A stretch of DNA of 64,000 bases from CAXMST01 sp038206985 (GTDB lineage Bacteria; Actinomycetota; Thermoleophilia; Solirubrobacterales; 70-9): NCBI GenBank assembly GCA_038206985.1, contig JBBRAH010000003.1, forward strand, positions 49,633 through 113,632, written 5' to 3'. Numbering within the stretch: position 1 is the first letter of the stretch; every line of letters starts with the position of its first letter. Under the pieces are notes generated by a model. The model worked only from the letters and a program-made list of their open reading frames with translations. It was not told the DNA's origin and did not search any database. The position numbers and the translations under genes are program-made. Positions 38,595-46,808 of the stretch are shown piece after piece.

Positions 38595-39500
38595 TCAGTC
38601 GATCCCGAGCCGGTCGAGCAAGCTCTCGTCCCGGCGCCAGCGCTGGCGGACCTTGACCTGGAGGTCCAAGAAGACCTTCTCGCCAAGCTCCTTCTGCAGT
38701 TCCTTGCGGGCGGCGGTGCCGATGTCGTGGATCATCTTGCCGCGTTTGCCGATCAGGATCGCCTTCTGGGAGTCGGCCTCGGCCCAGATGTCGGCGCGGA
38801 TCTCGATCAGGCCGTCCTCGCGCTGGGTGACATCGGCGACCTCGACCTCGACGGCGTGCGGCAACTCCTCACGGGTACGCCGCAGGACCTGCTCGCGAAT
38901 CAGCTCGGCGAGATGGATCTCGCTGGGCTGGTCGCTGGTGTCCTCGGGCGGATAGAGCAAAGGACCCTCCGGCATCAGCTCAGCGATCCGCGAGGTGAGC
39001 GCCTCCACCCCGGTCCCGTTGCGGGCCGAGATCGGGAAGATCTCATCGACGATCTCGAGCTCGCCCGCAGCCGAGAGCACCTCGACCACCTGGTACTTGC
39101 TCAACCGGTCGATCTTGTTGACGGCGCAGATCACGGGCACGTGCCTGGCGGCGTCGATCATCGTCTCGGCGATGAACCGGTCGCCTGGCCCCACCCCCTG
39201 CTCGCCATTGATCACCAGTAGGACGGCGTCGGTCTCGGCCAGCTCACGCTCGACCCGCGCCTGCATGCGCTCGGTGAGCACGTCGCGCGGGCGCTGGACG
39301 CCGGGCAGGTCGACCAGGATCGCCTGCCAGGCCCCGGCCGGGTCGGTCGCCACTCCGCGGATCGCGCGCCGTGTGGTCTGCGGGCGATCGGAGACGATCG
39401 CAACCTTGGCGCCGACGATCGAGTTGGCGAGGGTCGACTTGCCGACGTTGGGGCGTCCGGCGAGGACCACGAATCCCGCACGTGTCACCGGCTCGCTCAA
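38595..39500 (-). CDS. era: GTPase Era
   Basis: A 301-residue Ras-like GTPase with a C-terminal KH domain, needed for 30S ribosome maturation. G1 is GRPNVGKSTLAN, G3 is DLPGV (a leucine replaces the usual threonine of DTPG), and G4 is NKID. The KH domain has AILIGKRGKMIHDIGTAAR. It starts within the ybeY stop (ATGA), forming phoH-ybeY-era, a common ribosome-maturation operon. Confidence 0.95.
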   Translation of the reverse strand: MSEPVTRAGFVVLAGRPNVGKSTLANSIVGAKVAIVSDRPQTTRRAIRGVATDPAGAWQAILVDLPGVQRPRDVLTERMQARVERELAETDAVLLVINGEQGVGPGDRFIAETMIDAARHVPVICAVNKIDRLSKYQVVEVLSAAGELEIVDEIFPISARNGTGVEALTSRIAELMPEGPLLYPPEDTSDQPSEIHLAELIREQVLRRTREELPHAVEVEVADVTQREDGLIEIRADIWAEADSQKAILIGKRGKMIHDIGTAARKELQKELGEKVFLDLQVKVRQRWRRDESLLDRLGID

Positions 39501-39886
39501 AGCGAGGGCTCCGCATCGCCGCGCGCGAGCCCGGCGAGCACCTCGGCCTGGAGGCTGAGCATCTCGCCGTCGTCGGTCTCGTGGTCGTAGCCGCAGAGGT
39601 GCAGGACCCCGTGGACCGCGGCCTCGGTCAGGTCGGCGGTGTGCTCGGGGCAGATCACGACATCGCCGAGCTCGCGTGGGCCGGCGACCTTGCCGACGCC
39701 GTCAACTGGAAACGAGAGCACATCCGTGGGCTCATCGAGCCCGCGGTGCAGGCGATTGAGGCTCGTGATCCGCTCGGCGTCGATCAGCTCGAGCGAGAGG
39801 TGGCCGTCACCGACGGCTGCCGCGGCGAGGCTCGCGGCGACAGCCGGGCGCAGCTCGGCCGGCACATCCTCCAGGTCGGTGCTCAC
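39497..39886 (-). CDS. ybeY: Endoribonuclease YbeY (16S rRNA maturation)
   Basis: A 129-residue metal-dependent RNase. The zinc motif HGVLHLCGYDH is complete, preceded by DEPTDVLSFP. It processes the 3' end of 16S rRNA and takes part in ribosome quality control. Both ends overlap neighbours by 4 bp (phoH upstream, era downstream). Confidence 0.95.
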   Translation of the reverse strand: MSTDLEDVPAELRPAVAASLAAAAVGDGHLSLELIDAERITSLNRLHRGLDEPTDVLSFPVDGVGKVAGPRELGDVVICPEHTADLTEAAVHGVLHLCGYDHETDDGEMLSLQAEVLAGLARGDAEPSL

Positions 39887-40848
39887 TCGCCCTCGCCGTC
39901 GTCGATCCGCCGGCGGCGCCCGCCGCGCTCGGTGTAGTCGCCGTAGGCGGCGACGATGCGCTGAACCAGCTCGTGGCGCACCACGTCGGAGCCCCCGAAG
40001 CGGACGAAGGTGACGCCCTCGATGGCCGCGAGGATCTCGCTGACCACGATCAGGCCGGAGCGCTGGTTGGATGGGAGGTCGATCTGGGTGATGTCACCGG
40101 TGACGACCATGCGCGAGCCGAAGCCGAGCCGCGTGAGGAACATCTTCATCTGCTCGGGGCTCGTGTTCTGGGCCTCGTCGAGGATCACGAAGGAATCATT
40201 CAGAGTTCTACCTCGCATGAATGCGAGCGGGGCGACCTCGATCACGCCGCGTTCGAAGTATTCGTTGACGCGCTCGGGGTCGAGCATGTCGTAGAGCGCG
40301 TCGAACAGCGGCCGCAGGTAGGGATCGACCTTGGCCGCCAGGTCTCCCGGCAGGAAGCCGAGCCGCTCCCCCGCCTCGACTGCCGGACGCGTGAGGATGA
40401 TGCGGCTCACGTCGCGGGCCTCGAGCGCAGCGACGGCCATAGCCACGGCAAGGAAGGTCTTACCCGTACCGGCCGGGCCCACACCGAACGTGACTGTGGC
40501 GTCGCGGATCGAATCGACGTAGAGCTTCTGGTTGGGGGTGCGGGGCGCAAACTTCGTTCCGCGGTGATGCCAGATCGCGTCGCCGAGCAGCTCCGCCGGC
40601 TTCATCTCGTTGTCGATCGCGCCGCCGACCACGTCCACCGTCGACGGCTCCATCTCCTCACCCTGTTCGATCAATTCCAGCAGCTCCTCGACCATCGATT
40701 GCCCATCGGCGAGCGCGTCATCGTCGCCATCCAGCGTAATCACGTTGCCGCGCAGGAAGACCGCGCAGTCGAGCCGCTCCTCCAGACGACGCAGTACGGC
40801 GTCACCGGAGCCCGCGAGCTCGGCGGCGACGTCGTTGTCGATCGTCAT
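39883..40848 (-). CDS. PhoH-like ATPase
   Basis: A 321-residue P-loop protein. An N-terminal KH-like region precedes the ATPase core with GPAGTGKTFLAVAMAV (Walker A), FVILDEAQNTSPEQMKMFLTR (key DEAQN, Walker B) and TGDITQIDLP. The ATG at 40848 is chosen over a TTG at 40863. It lies 4 bp after the yqeY stop and overlaps ybeY. PhoH proteins are linked to RNA metabolism through this conserved neighbourhood. Confidence 0.93.
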   Translation of the reverse strand: MTIDNDVAAELAGSGDAVLRRLEERLDCAVFLRGNVITLDGDDDALADGQSMVEELLELIEQGEEMEPSTVDVVGGAIDNEMKPAELLGDAIWHHRGTKFAPRTPNQKLYVDSIRDATVTFGVGPAGTGKTFLAVAMAVAALEARDVSRIILTRPAVEAGERLGFLPGDLAAKVDPYLRPLFDALYDMLDPERVNEYFERGVIEVAPLAFMRGRTLNDSFVILDEAQNTSPEQMKMFLTRLGFGSRMVVTGDITQIDLPSNQRSGLIVVSEILAAIEGVTFVRFGGSDVVRHELVQRIVAAYGDYTERGGRRRRIDDGEGE

Positions 40849-40852
40849 CTGC

Positions 40853-41287
40853 CTACGAGCCAAGCTGCTCCCGCACCGCTGCGCTGACGCGACCGCCGTC
40901 GGCCAGGCCCTTGACCCTGGGCATCACGGCGCCCATCACCTGCCCCATCTGCTTCGGGGAGTCGGCGCCGGTCTCCTCGATCGCAGCCGCGACGATCCCG
41001 GCCAGCTCGGCGTCGTCCAGCTGGGCCGGCAGGTAGCCCTCGATCAGCGCGGCCTCGTCCTGCTCGGCCGCCGCCTGCTCTGCACGGCCACCTTCCGCGA
41101 ACGCTTCGGCGGCCTCGAGGCGCTTCTTCCGCTCGCGCTGCAGCACCGCCACCGGATCGCCGGCGCCCTCCTTGACGTCCTGTTGGACGGCGCTGACGAG
41201 CATCCGCAACGTCTGCACGCGCGGCTTCTCACCAGCCTTCATCGCCGTGCGGGTGTCGGCCTGCATCTGCTCGAGAATCTCACTCAT
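40853..41287 (-). CDS. GatB/YqeY domain protein
   Basis: A 144-residue protein consisting of a GatB/YqeY tRNA-binding-like helical domain: AMKAGEKPRVQTLRMLVSAV, then QRERKKRLEAAEAF, ALIEGYLPAQLDD and KQMGQVMGAVMPRVKGLADG. The ATG at 41287 is preferred to a GTG two codons upstream. The family is conserved, but its role is unclear; relation to amidotransferase GatB suggests RNA binding. It lies between murI and phoH. Confidence 0.9.
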   Translation of the reverse strand: MSEILEQMQADTRTAMKAGEKPRVQTLRMLVSAVQQDVKEGAGDPVAVLQRERKKRLEAAEAFAEGGRAEQAAAEQDEAALIEGYLPAQLDDAELAGIVAAAIEETGADSPKQMGQVMGAVMPRVKGLADGGRVSAAVREQLGS

Positions 41288-41302
41288 CGCCACAACTGTA
41301 CG

Positions 41303-42097
41303 TCAGCCGATCGTCACCCGCTCGACCTCGCCGAGCGGCATCTGCAGAAATTGGGTTCCGAGCTCACGGAAGCTGATCACATCGCCGGTGCAGAGGAAGC
41401 GGTAGGTGCCCTCCGGGCCCGGGTCGGCCTCGGTCCCGGCATGCTCGAGGATGCGCTGCGCCCGGGCGGCGATCGCGTGACCGGCGGTGACCAGACGCAC
41501 GTCGCGACCGAGCATCCGCTGCAGCATCGGCGCGACCAGCGGGTAGTGCGTGCAGCCGAGGATCAGGGTGTCGATCCGTGCGGCCTTCAGCGGCCGGCAG
41601 TAGGAGCGGACCATCTCCACGACGCTCTCGTCGAAGGGGAAGCCGTTCTGGATCATCGGCGCGAGGTCCGGCGCTGCAACCTCAGTGACCTCCAGGCCGC
41701 GCCCCGACGCGGTCAGCGCCCGCCTGTAGGCGCCGCCTTCGACCGTCGCCGGAGTCGCGATCACACCGACCCGGCCGGAGTCGGTAATCGCCGCCGCGAT
41801 CTCGGCCTCGGGGTCGATCACGGTGATCACCTCGACCCCGTGCGCCGCGGCGATCTCGCGGGCCTGGGCGGCGCCGGCGGAGGTCGCGGAGTTGCAGGCG
41901 ATGATCAGCAGCTTGGCGTCGCGCTCGAGCAGGAACTCGGTGTTGCGCTCGACCAGGGCGCGCAACTCGGAGGCCGACTTGGTGCCGTAGGGAAAGTTGG
42001 CGCTGTCACCAAGGTAGATGTAGTTCTCCTCCGGCAGCGAGACCAGGCACTCGTGCAGGACCGTGAGGCCGCCGACGCCCGAGTCGAAGACCGCTAT
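41303..42097 (-). CDS. murI: Glutamate racemase without a recognisable start codon
   Basis: The enzyme makes D-glutamate for peptidoglycan. Both catalytic cysteines are present (ACNSATS and LGCTHYPLV). The N-terminal catalytic strand VFDSGVGGLTVLHE and LGDSANFPYGTKS are encoded too, from about 42090 to 41990, but no ATG, GTG or TTG lies in frame upstream of them. The first standard start is a TTG at 41965, which would delete the DSGVGG active-site segment. An ATA codon at 42097 gives 264 residues, the normal length. Either a rare start codon is used, or there is a frameshift or sequence error near 42100. Confidence 0.8.
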   Translation of the reverse strand: MAVFDSGVGGLTVLHECLVSLPEENYIYLGDSANFPYGTKSASELRALVERNTEFLLERDAKLLIIACNSATSAGAAQAREIAAAHGVEVITVIDPEAEIAAAITDSGRVGVIATPATVEGGAYRRALTASGRGLEVTEVAAPDLAPMIQNGFPFDESVVEMVRSYCRPLKAARIDTLILGCTHYPLVAPMLQRMLGRDVRLVTAGHAIAARAQRILEHAGTEADPGPEGTYRFLCTGDVISFRELGTQFLQMPLGEVERVTIG

Positions 42098-42147
42098 CGG
42101 CTGCGAGCGCGCGCTTGTCGATGCCCTCGGGGCTACGACGCCCCGGC

Positions 42148-42642
42148 CTACAGGAACGGCTTGGCGGTCATCACGTAGATCGTCAGGATGGTGAAGATCC
42201 CGACTGCTGTACCCACCTTGGCGACCTGCTGGTTGAGCGCCTGAAACTCCGCCGAGAGGGTCACCGCGCCGGCGTTGGACGCCGCAACATCACGCTCGAC
42301 GATCTCGATCAGCTGCTTGGTCTTCGGCGTGAAGTAAGCGCCGGAGGCACCGCCGATGACGATCACCGAGAGGAAGCCCCAGGAGATGTAGAAGTCACTG
42401 ACCTCCCAGGCTGGACTGTCGGCAACCATGTAGATCCCCGCGATCAGGATCACCAGCAGCAGCGCCTGCCCGATCCGGTCCCAGGCGATGATCGCCTTGC
42501 CGACGGCGGGCAGCGCCCGCGGGTCGGTGCGCTCCGCCATCGCCAGGAACATCGGATAGGCGAAGGTCGGCCCGAAAGCGAGCACCACCGCAAGGATGTG
42601 GAAGAAAAGGACGACGTTGTAGAACTCGACTGCGACCGGCAT
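42148..42642 (-). CDS. DUF2269-like integral membrane protein
   Basis: A 164-residue protein with four hydrophobic helices: LFFHILAVVLAFGPTFAYPM, ALLLVILIAGIYMV, ISWGFLSVIVIGGASGAYF and VGTAVGIFTILTIYVMTAKP. The N-terminal histidine in LFFHILAV and overall layout resemble the DUF2269 family, of unknown function and sometimes linked to respiratory or electron-transfer contexts. It lies 28 bp downstream of prmA and 50 bp before murI. Confidence 0.65.
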   Translation of the reverse strand: MPVAVEFYNVVLFFHILAVVLAFGPTFAYPMFLAMAERTDPRALPAVGKAIIAWDRIGQALLLVILIAGIYMVADSPAWEVSDFYISWGFLSVIVIGGASGAYFTPKTKQLIEIVERDVAASNAGAVTLSAEFQALNQQVAKVGTAVGIFTILTIYVMTAKPFL

Positions 42643-42670
42643 GGGCGCACTATATCCCGGCGCGCGGACC

Positions 42671-43492
42671 TCAGCGAGTCAATCGCAGCGCCGCCCAGTC
42701 GCCGCGCTCACGGCGGGCCTCGACCTCGTATCCGGAGCCGGCGAAGGCCGCCGCCACCGCCTCGGTCTCCGCGCAGAGCATGCCGCTGAGGATCAGCGTG
42801 GAAGGTAGCTCCTCGGGCAGCCTCGGGACCAGCTCGAGCAGGATCGGTGCGGTCAGGTTGGCGAGCCACAGCGACGCGCTCGGTGCCGCTTGCTGGCGCA
42901 GGTTGAGGCGCTCGGCGGCGATCTCGACGCCGTTCAGTTCGGCGTTGGTGGCGGTCGCCTCGACCGCCGGGATCTCGTGGTCGATCGCCGTGACGGGGCT
43001 GAACCCGAGCCGCGCGGCAGCGATGGCCAGCACCCCGGAGCCGGTTCCCAGGTCGACGACCGGGCAGCGCTCGGGCCCGGCGTCAGCGAGTTCGAGCAGC
43101 AACTCCAGGCACAGGGAGGTGGTCGCATGGGCGCCGGTACCGAAAGCCCGTCCTGGATCGATCACGATCTCGATCTCGGCGCTGCCGGTCGCCTCGCTCT
43201 CCCAGGAGGGCCGCACCACCAACCGCTTGCCGATCCAAACCGGTTCGTGGAAGTCGCGCCAGCGGTCGGCCCAGTCGTCAGGAATCTCGGTTGTGAGGAT
43301 CTCGACCAACCCGTCGCCCGCGGCGACCTCGAGGGCGGGCAGCTCCGGGATCTCGCCCGGCGGCCCGTAGATCGCGTACTCGACATAGCCGTCGCCGATC
43401 TCCTCCTCGACCCCGCCGGGGACGATCTCAACGAGTTCGGCGAGCACCCGCTCCGCCTGCTCAGGCCGACAGCGGACGGCCAGCCGGATCAC
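42671..43492 (-). CDS. prmA: Ribosomal protein L11 methyltransferase
   Basis: A 273-residue SAM-dependent methyltransferase. An N-terminal substrate-recognition domain leads to FGTGAHATTSLCLELL, the PrmA signature, then VDLGTGSGVLAIAAARLG for SAM binding and LWLANLTAPILLELVP (the usual NPPY-like N-L motif). It trimethylates L11. The start overlaps the dnaJ stop by 4 bp; dnaJ-prmA coupling is common in Gram-positive bacteria. Confidence 0.92.
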   Translation of the reverse strand: MIRLAVRCRPEQAERVLAELVEIVPGGVEEEIGDGYVEYAIYGPPGEIPELPALEVAAGDGLVEILTTEIPDDWADRWRDFHEPVWIGKRLVVRPSWESEATGSAEIEIVIDPGRAFGTGAHATTSLCLELLLELADAGPERCPVVDLGTGSGVLAIAAARLGFSPVTAIDHEIPAVEATATNAELNGVEIAAERLNLRQQAAPSASLWLANLTAPILLELVPRLPEELPSTLILSGMLCAETEAVAAAFAGSGYEVEARRERGDWAALRLTR

Positions 43493-44634
43493 TTGAAGGC
43501 CCGGCGCACCCGGCTGAAGAGACCGTCGCGCGCGGCGCGCGGCTGATTGCGATCGCCGAGCGATGCGTCCAGCCGCTCGGCCAGATCGCGCTGCTCGTCG
43601 TCGAGCTTGACCGGAGTGAGCAGCTTCAGCACGACGTGCAGGTCGCCACGCGCGGGACGATCCAGGCCGGGAAGACCGCGCCCCTTGAGCCGGATCGAGT
43701 CGCTGTGCTGGGCGCCGCGCTCGACCTCCACCTCGGTCTCGCCCTCCAGCGTGGGGACCTCGATCGTGGCGCCGAGCATCGCGGTGGTTACGGAGATCTC
43801 GGCGACGGTCAGCAGGTCACGACCCTCGCGCACGAAGCGCTCGTCCTCGCGCACCGCGACCTCGACGTAGAGGTCGCCACTGCGCCCCCCGACCTCGCCG
43901 GCGTGGCCGGCACCGCTGATCCGGATCCGCTGGCCATGCTCGATCCCGGCCGGGATCTCGACCTCCCAGCTCTTGTTCTTGACCTGGCGGCCCTTGCCGT
44001 CGCAGACATCGCAGGGTGTCTCGGCGCTCTTGCCGGAGCCGCTGCAGGTCGGGCAGGCGCTGGCCCGCATCATCTGCCCGAAGGGCGTGCGCGTGACCTG
44101 CTGGACCTGGCCGGCGCCCTCGCAGGTCGGGCAGGTGACGATCGGCGTGCCGGGCTCGGCCCCGTTGCCGTTGCAGTGCTCGCAGGGCACGACCGCCTCG
44201 AATTCGACCTCGCGGCTGACTCCGGTCAGCACCTCGCCGAGTTCGATCTCGGCGACAACTCCCACGTCGCCCCCGCCCGCGGGGCCGCGCCGAGCGCCGC
44301 CTCCGCCGCCTCCGAAGATGTCGCCGAAGCCGCCGCCCTCGCCACCGAAGAAGGTCTCGAAGATCTCCGAGAAGCTGCCGAAGCCCTCGGCGCGCGGCTG
44401 GTAGCCGCCGCTGCGCAGGCCGTCGTGACCGAAGGCGTCGTAGGTGTGACGCTTGTCGGGGTCGGAGAGAACCTCGTAGGCCTCGGCCGCCTCCTTGAAG
44501 CGCTCCTCGGCCTCGGGGTCGTCGGGGTTGGTGTCCGGGTGCAGCTCGCGGGCGAGCTTGCGGAAGGCCTTCTTGATCGCGGCCTCGTCGGCGCCCTTCT
44601 CGACGCCGAGGACCTCGTAGTAATCGCGTTTCAT
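43489..44634 (-). CDS. dnaJ: Chaperone DnaJ
   Basis: A 381-residue type I Hsp40. The J domain (residues 1-70) has the HPD motif in ARELHPDTNPDDPEAEERF. A glycine/phenylalanine-rich linker follows. Four zinc-binding repeats are seen: CEHCNGNG, CPTCEGAG, CPTCSGSG and CDVCDGKG. Two C-terminal substrate-binding domains end the protein. It stimulates DnaK ATPase. hrcA lies upstream on the same strand but is separated by a terminator-like hairpin, so dnaJ probably has its own promoter. Confidence 0.95.
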   Translation of the reverse strand: MKRDYYEVLGVEKGADEAAIKKAFRKLARELHPDTNPDDPEAEERFKEAAEAYEVLSDPDKRHTYDAFGHDGLRSGGYQPRAEGFGSFSEIFETFFGGEGGGFGDIFGGGGGGARRGPAGGGDVGVVAEIELGEVLTGVSREVEFEAVVPCEHCNGNGAEPGTPIVTCPTCEGAGQVQQVTRTPFGQMMRASACPTCSGSGKSAETPCDVCDGKGRQVKNKSWEVEIPAGIEHGQRIRISGAGHAGEVGGRSGDLYVEVAVREDERFVREGRDLLTVAEISVTTAMLGATIEVPTLEGETEVEVERGAQHSDSIRLKGRGLPGLDRPARGDLHVVLKLLTPVKLDDEQRDLAERLDASLGDRNQPRAARDGLFSRVRRAFK

Positions 44635-44951
44635 AGATGCATCACGATCGCGCAGGCTAGCGGGAGCCCCCTAACCGCCCGGAGGCGCGATCCGCATGCC
44701 GCCCGAAAAGCCCGACCCTCGTGTCTCTCTCGGGCGAAAAGCACCACGTCCCCGGGGTCGCGGACGACCGGCTTCCTGCGGCCAAAAACCGGCTGACCGG
44801 CGAACTCCGACGCGTTCTACTGACCTATACGGTCGGCTATTCGCAGTGAGGCGACTGTGTGTGTTCGCGCGACTTGGACCAGCCGACGCGTTACCCGATC
44901 TCGAGCTGGCCGAGCGAGGGCTTCTCAATTGGCGATGGCCACCTGACGGAC
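44635..44951. other. Intergenic region between hrcA and dnaJ
   Basis: This 317-bp stretch contains no convincing gene; open frames across it have no family features. It holds the hairpin listed at 44706-44735 and presumably the dnaJ promoter between that hairpin and 44635. I do not see a CIRCE element (TTAGCACTC-N9-GAGTGCTAA) in it or in front of hrcA. Confidence 0.6.
44706..44735 (-). terminator. Rho-independent terminator candidate after hrcA
   Basis: On the minus strand, GCCCGA and TCGGGC (44735-44730 and 44715-44710) form a 6-bp stem around a 14-nt loop, followed directly by TTTT at 44709-44706. It lies about 215 bp downstream of the hrcA stop. Confidence 0.4.
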
Positions 44952-45983
44952 CTAGCCCTCGTAAACGGTGGCGAAGAAGCGGCTCAGCTCGGCGGCTGCA
45001 TCCCGGACAGAGTCGATCGCGCGAGCGTAGTCCATGCGCAGCGGGCCGACGACGCCCACGGCGCCCAGGCCCCGGTAACCGAGCCCGTAGCCCGCGCTGA
45101 CCACGCTGACCGAGCGCAGGGCGGGCTCGGGGTTCTCGCCGCCGATGCAGAGGAACACCGACTGCTCGCGCAACGCCGAGCTGAGCACCGAGAGCACGCT
45201 TACACGGCCCTCCAGCGCCCTGACCACGCCATCGGGTTCGGGGATGTCCGCGGCGTGCGACTCCGAGAGCAGGCGCGCGGTGCCGTCCATGTAGAGCTGC
45301 TGGGAGGAGGGCTCGCCGAGATCCGACATCGCGCCGCCGATCGCAGTCAGGAAGACGCGCTCGGTCTCGCCCAGCTCGGGATCGTCGAGGCGGGAGGCGA
45401 CGGCACGGGAGCCGACGGGTGTTCCACTGAGGCGCTCGTTGAGGAAGGAGCTCGCCCAGGCGACCAGGCCGCTGTCCACCGGCGACGAGAAGGTGAAAAC
45501 ACGCTTGCCGACCTCACCGTTGGAAGCGATCACGAGCACCGCGACGACGCGCGGTTGCAGCTGTAGGACTTCGACCCTGTGGATCGTGGCGCTGCTGGCC
45601 GGCGGCGCGGTCACGAGCGCCAGCAGGTCGTTGGCCTGGGCGAGGGCCGCGGTGGTCTCCTGCAGGGCCTCCTCGATCTCCTGCTGCACGCGGGAGAGCT
45701 CGAAGGCGGCGGGCGCCGCGGGCGGCACGGCACGGGGCCCGGCATTGAGCAGCGCGTCCGCGTAGCGGCGGTAGCCGGCGTCCGTGGGCACCCGTCCGGC
45801 GGAGGTGTGCGGGTGGCTCAGGTAGCCCTCGCGCTCGAGCTCGGAGAGCTCGTTGCGAACGGTTGAAGCGCCCCAGGGGACGTCCTCGCGTTCGGCTATC
45901 GCCTTCGAGCCGACGGGTACGCCGGTCTCGAGGTAGGCGCCGACCGCCAACTCGAGGATCTGCTCCTGTCGCTCGCTGAGCAT
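44952..45983 (-). CDS. hrcA: Heat-inducible transcription repressor HrcA
   Basis: A 343-residue repressor of chaperone operons. The N-terminal winged helix is seen as RQEQILELAVGAYLETGVPVGSKAIAE and STVRNELSELEREGYLSHPHTSAGRVPTDAGYR (key GRVPTDAGYR). The GAF-like and inserted domains follow, ending YARAIDSVRDAAAELSRFF. It normally binds CIRCE sites, but none is visible here. It lies 18 bp downstream of the metallo-hydrolase start region and upstream of dnaJ. Confidence 0.93.
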   Translation of the reverse strand: MLSERQEQILELAVGAYLETGVPVGSKAIAEREDVPWGASTVRNELSELEREGYLSHPHTSAGRVPTDAGYRRYADALLNAGPRAVPPAAPAAFELSRVQQEIEEALQETTAALAQANDLLALVTAPPASSATIHRVEVLQLQPRVVAVLVIASNGEVGKRVFTFSSPVDSGLVAWASSFLNERLSGTPVGSRAVASRLDDPELGETERVFLTAIGGAMSDLGEPSSQQLYMDGTARLLSESHAADIPEPDGVVRALEGRVSVLSVLSSALREQSVFLCIGGENPEPALRSVSVVSAGYGLGYRGLGAVGVVGPLRMDYARAIDSVRDAAAELSRFFATVYEG

Positions 45984-46001
45984 CGTCCGATTGTAGGAAC
46001 G

Positions 46002-46775
46002 TCAGCCCTCACGCTTGATCTGCGAGCCGCCGGTGATCGTTTCGGAGCCGTCGTCGGCGAACCGCACGAGGGCCTTGTTGCCGCCGTCGTAGTCGGGCGC
46101 CCAGAGCAGCAGCGTGGCCTCGCGGCGCTCCTCGGCGTCTGCGGGACCGACGCTGACCGGATCGGCTCCCGGCTCGTCGAGACCCCGCCAGAGGCGGATG
46201 AACGGGTTGTTCTCCCACTCCTCGCCGATCGTGGTCGGCTGGCGATGACCCGGGTGTACGATCGTCGCCGGATCGAGCTTCATCAGCTTCTCCATCACCG
46301 AGTTCTTGAGGTCATCGATCCCGGTCGCTCCCGGCGCGCCGGTGCCGCCACACGTCCCCTTGAACAGGACGTCGGCGGTGAGGCAGTCGCCGTCGTTGAC
46401 CTTGAACGCCAGATGATCGGCGCAGTGGCCGGGCGTGTGGATCGCCTCGAACCGCAGGCCCGCGGACTCGACCACGTCGCCGTCGCCGATCGTCTCGGTG
46501 ACGCCGGCGACCTCGGCCGCGGTCAACTCATGCGCGTAGACATCGACGCCATAGCGCTCGACCAGGTCCTCGAGGCCGACCACGTGGTCGTAGTGGTGAT
46601 GGGTGAGCAGGATGTGGGTGATCTCGATCTGTTCGCGCTCGGCGAACTCCACCAGGGGATCGGTGGCGCCGTTGGAATCGACTAGCACCCCCTTGCCGGA
46701 GTCGGGGTCGGCGATCAGATAGGCGTTGGAGAGGAAGTTGCCCTCCTCGGCGCGCAGGATGGTCGGCTTTGCCAT
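46002..46775 (-). CDS. MBL-fold metallo-hydrolase (glyoxalase II-like)
   Basis: A 257-residue metallo-beta-lactamase fold protein with the dinuclear metal motif THHHYDHVVG, later HTPGHCADH and HPGHRQPT. It resembles hydroxyacylglutathione hydrolase. Immediately upstream on the same strand is a class III-type alcohol dehydrogenase. In actinobacteria such pairs are proposed to oxidise the formaldehyde-mycothiol adduct and then hydrolyse the S-formyl thiol ester, so this gene may encode that hydrolase. The pairing is seen; the substrate is inferred. Confidence 0.82.
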   Translation of the reverse strand: MAKPTILRAEEGNFLSNAYLIADPDSGKGVLVDSNGATDPLVEFAEREQIEITHILLTHHHYDHVVGLEDLVERYGVDVYAHELTAAEVAGVTETIGDGDVVESAGLRFEAIHTPGHCADHLAFKVNDGDCLTADVLFKGTCGGTGAPGATGIDDLKNSVMEKLMKLDPATIVHPGHRQPTTIGEEWENNPFIRLWRGLDEPGADPVSVGPADAEERREATLLLWAPDYDGGNKALVRFADDGSETITGGSQIKREG

Positions 46776-46808
46776 GTGGTCCTTTCTTAGCTCGGAGCCT
46801 TGGGTGGT

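Noticed and set aside
44696..45566. Plus-strand open frames opposite hrcA and into the dnaJ-hrcA gap
   Set aside because: They run antisense to hrcA and have shadow-type composition, with no domain pattern.
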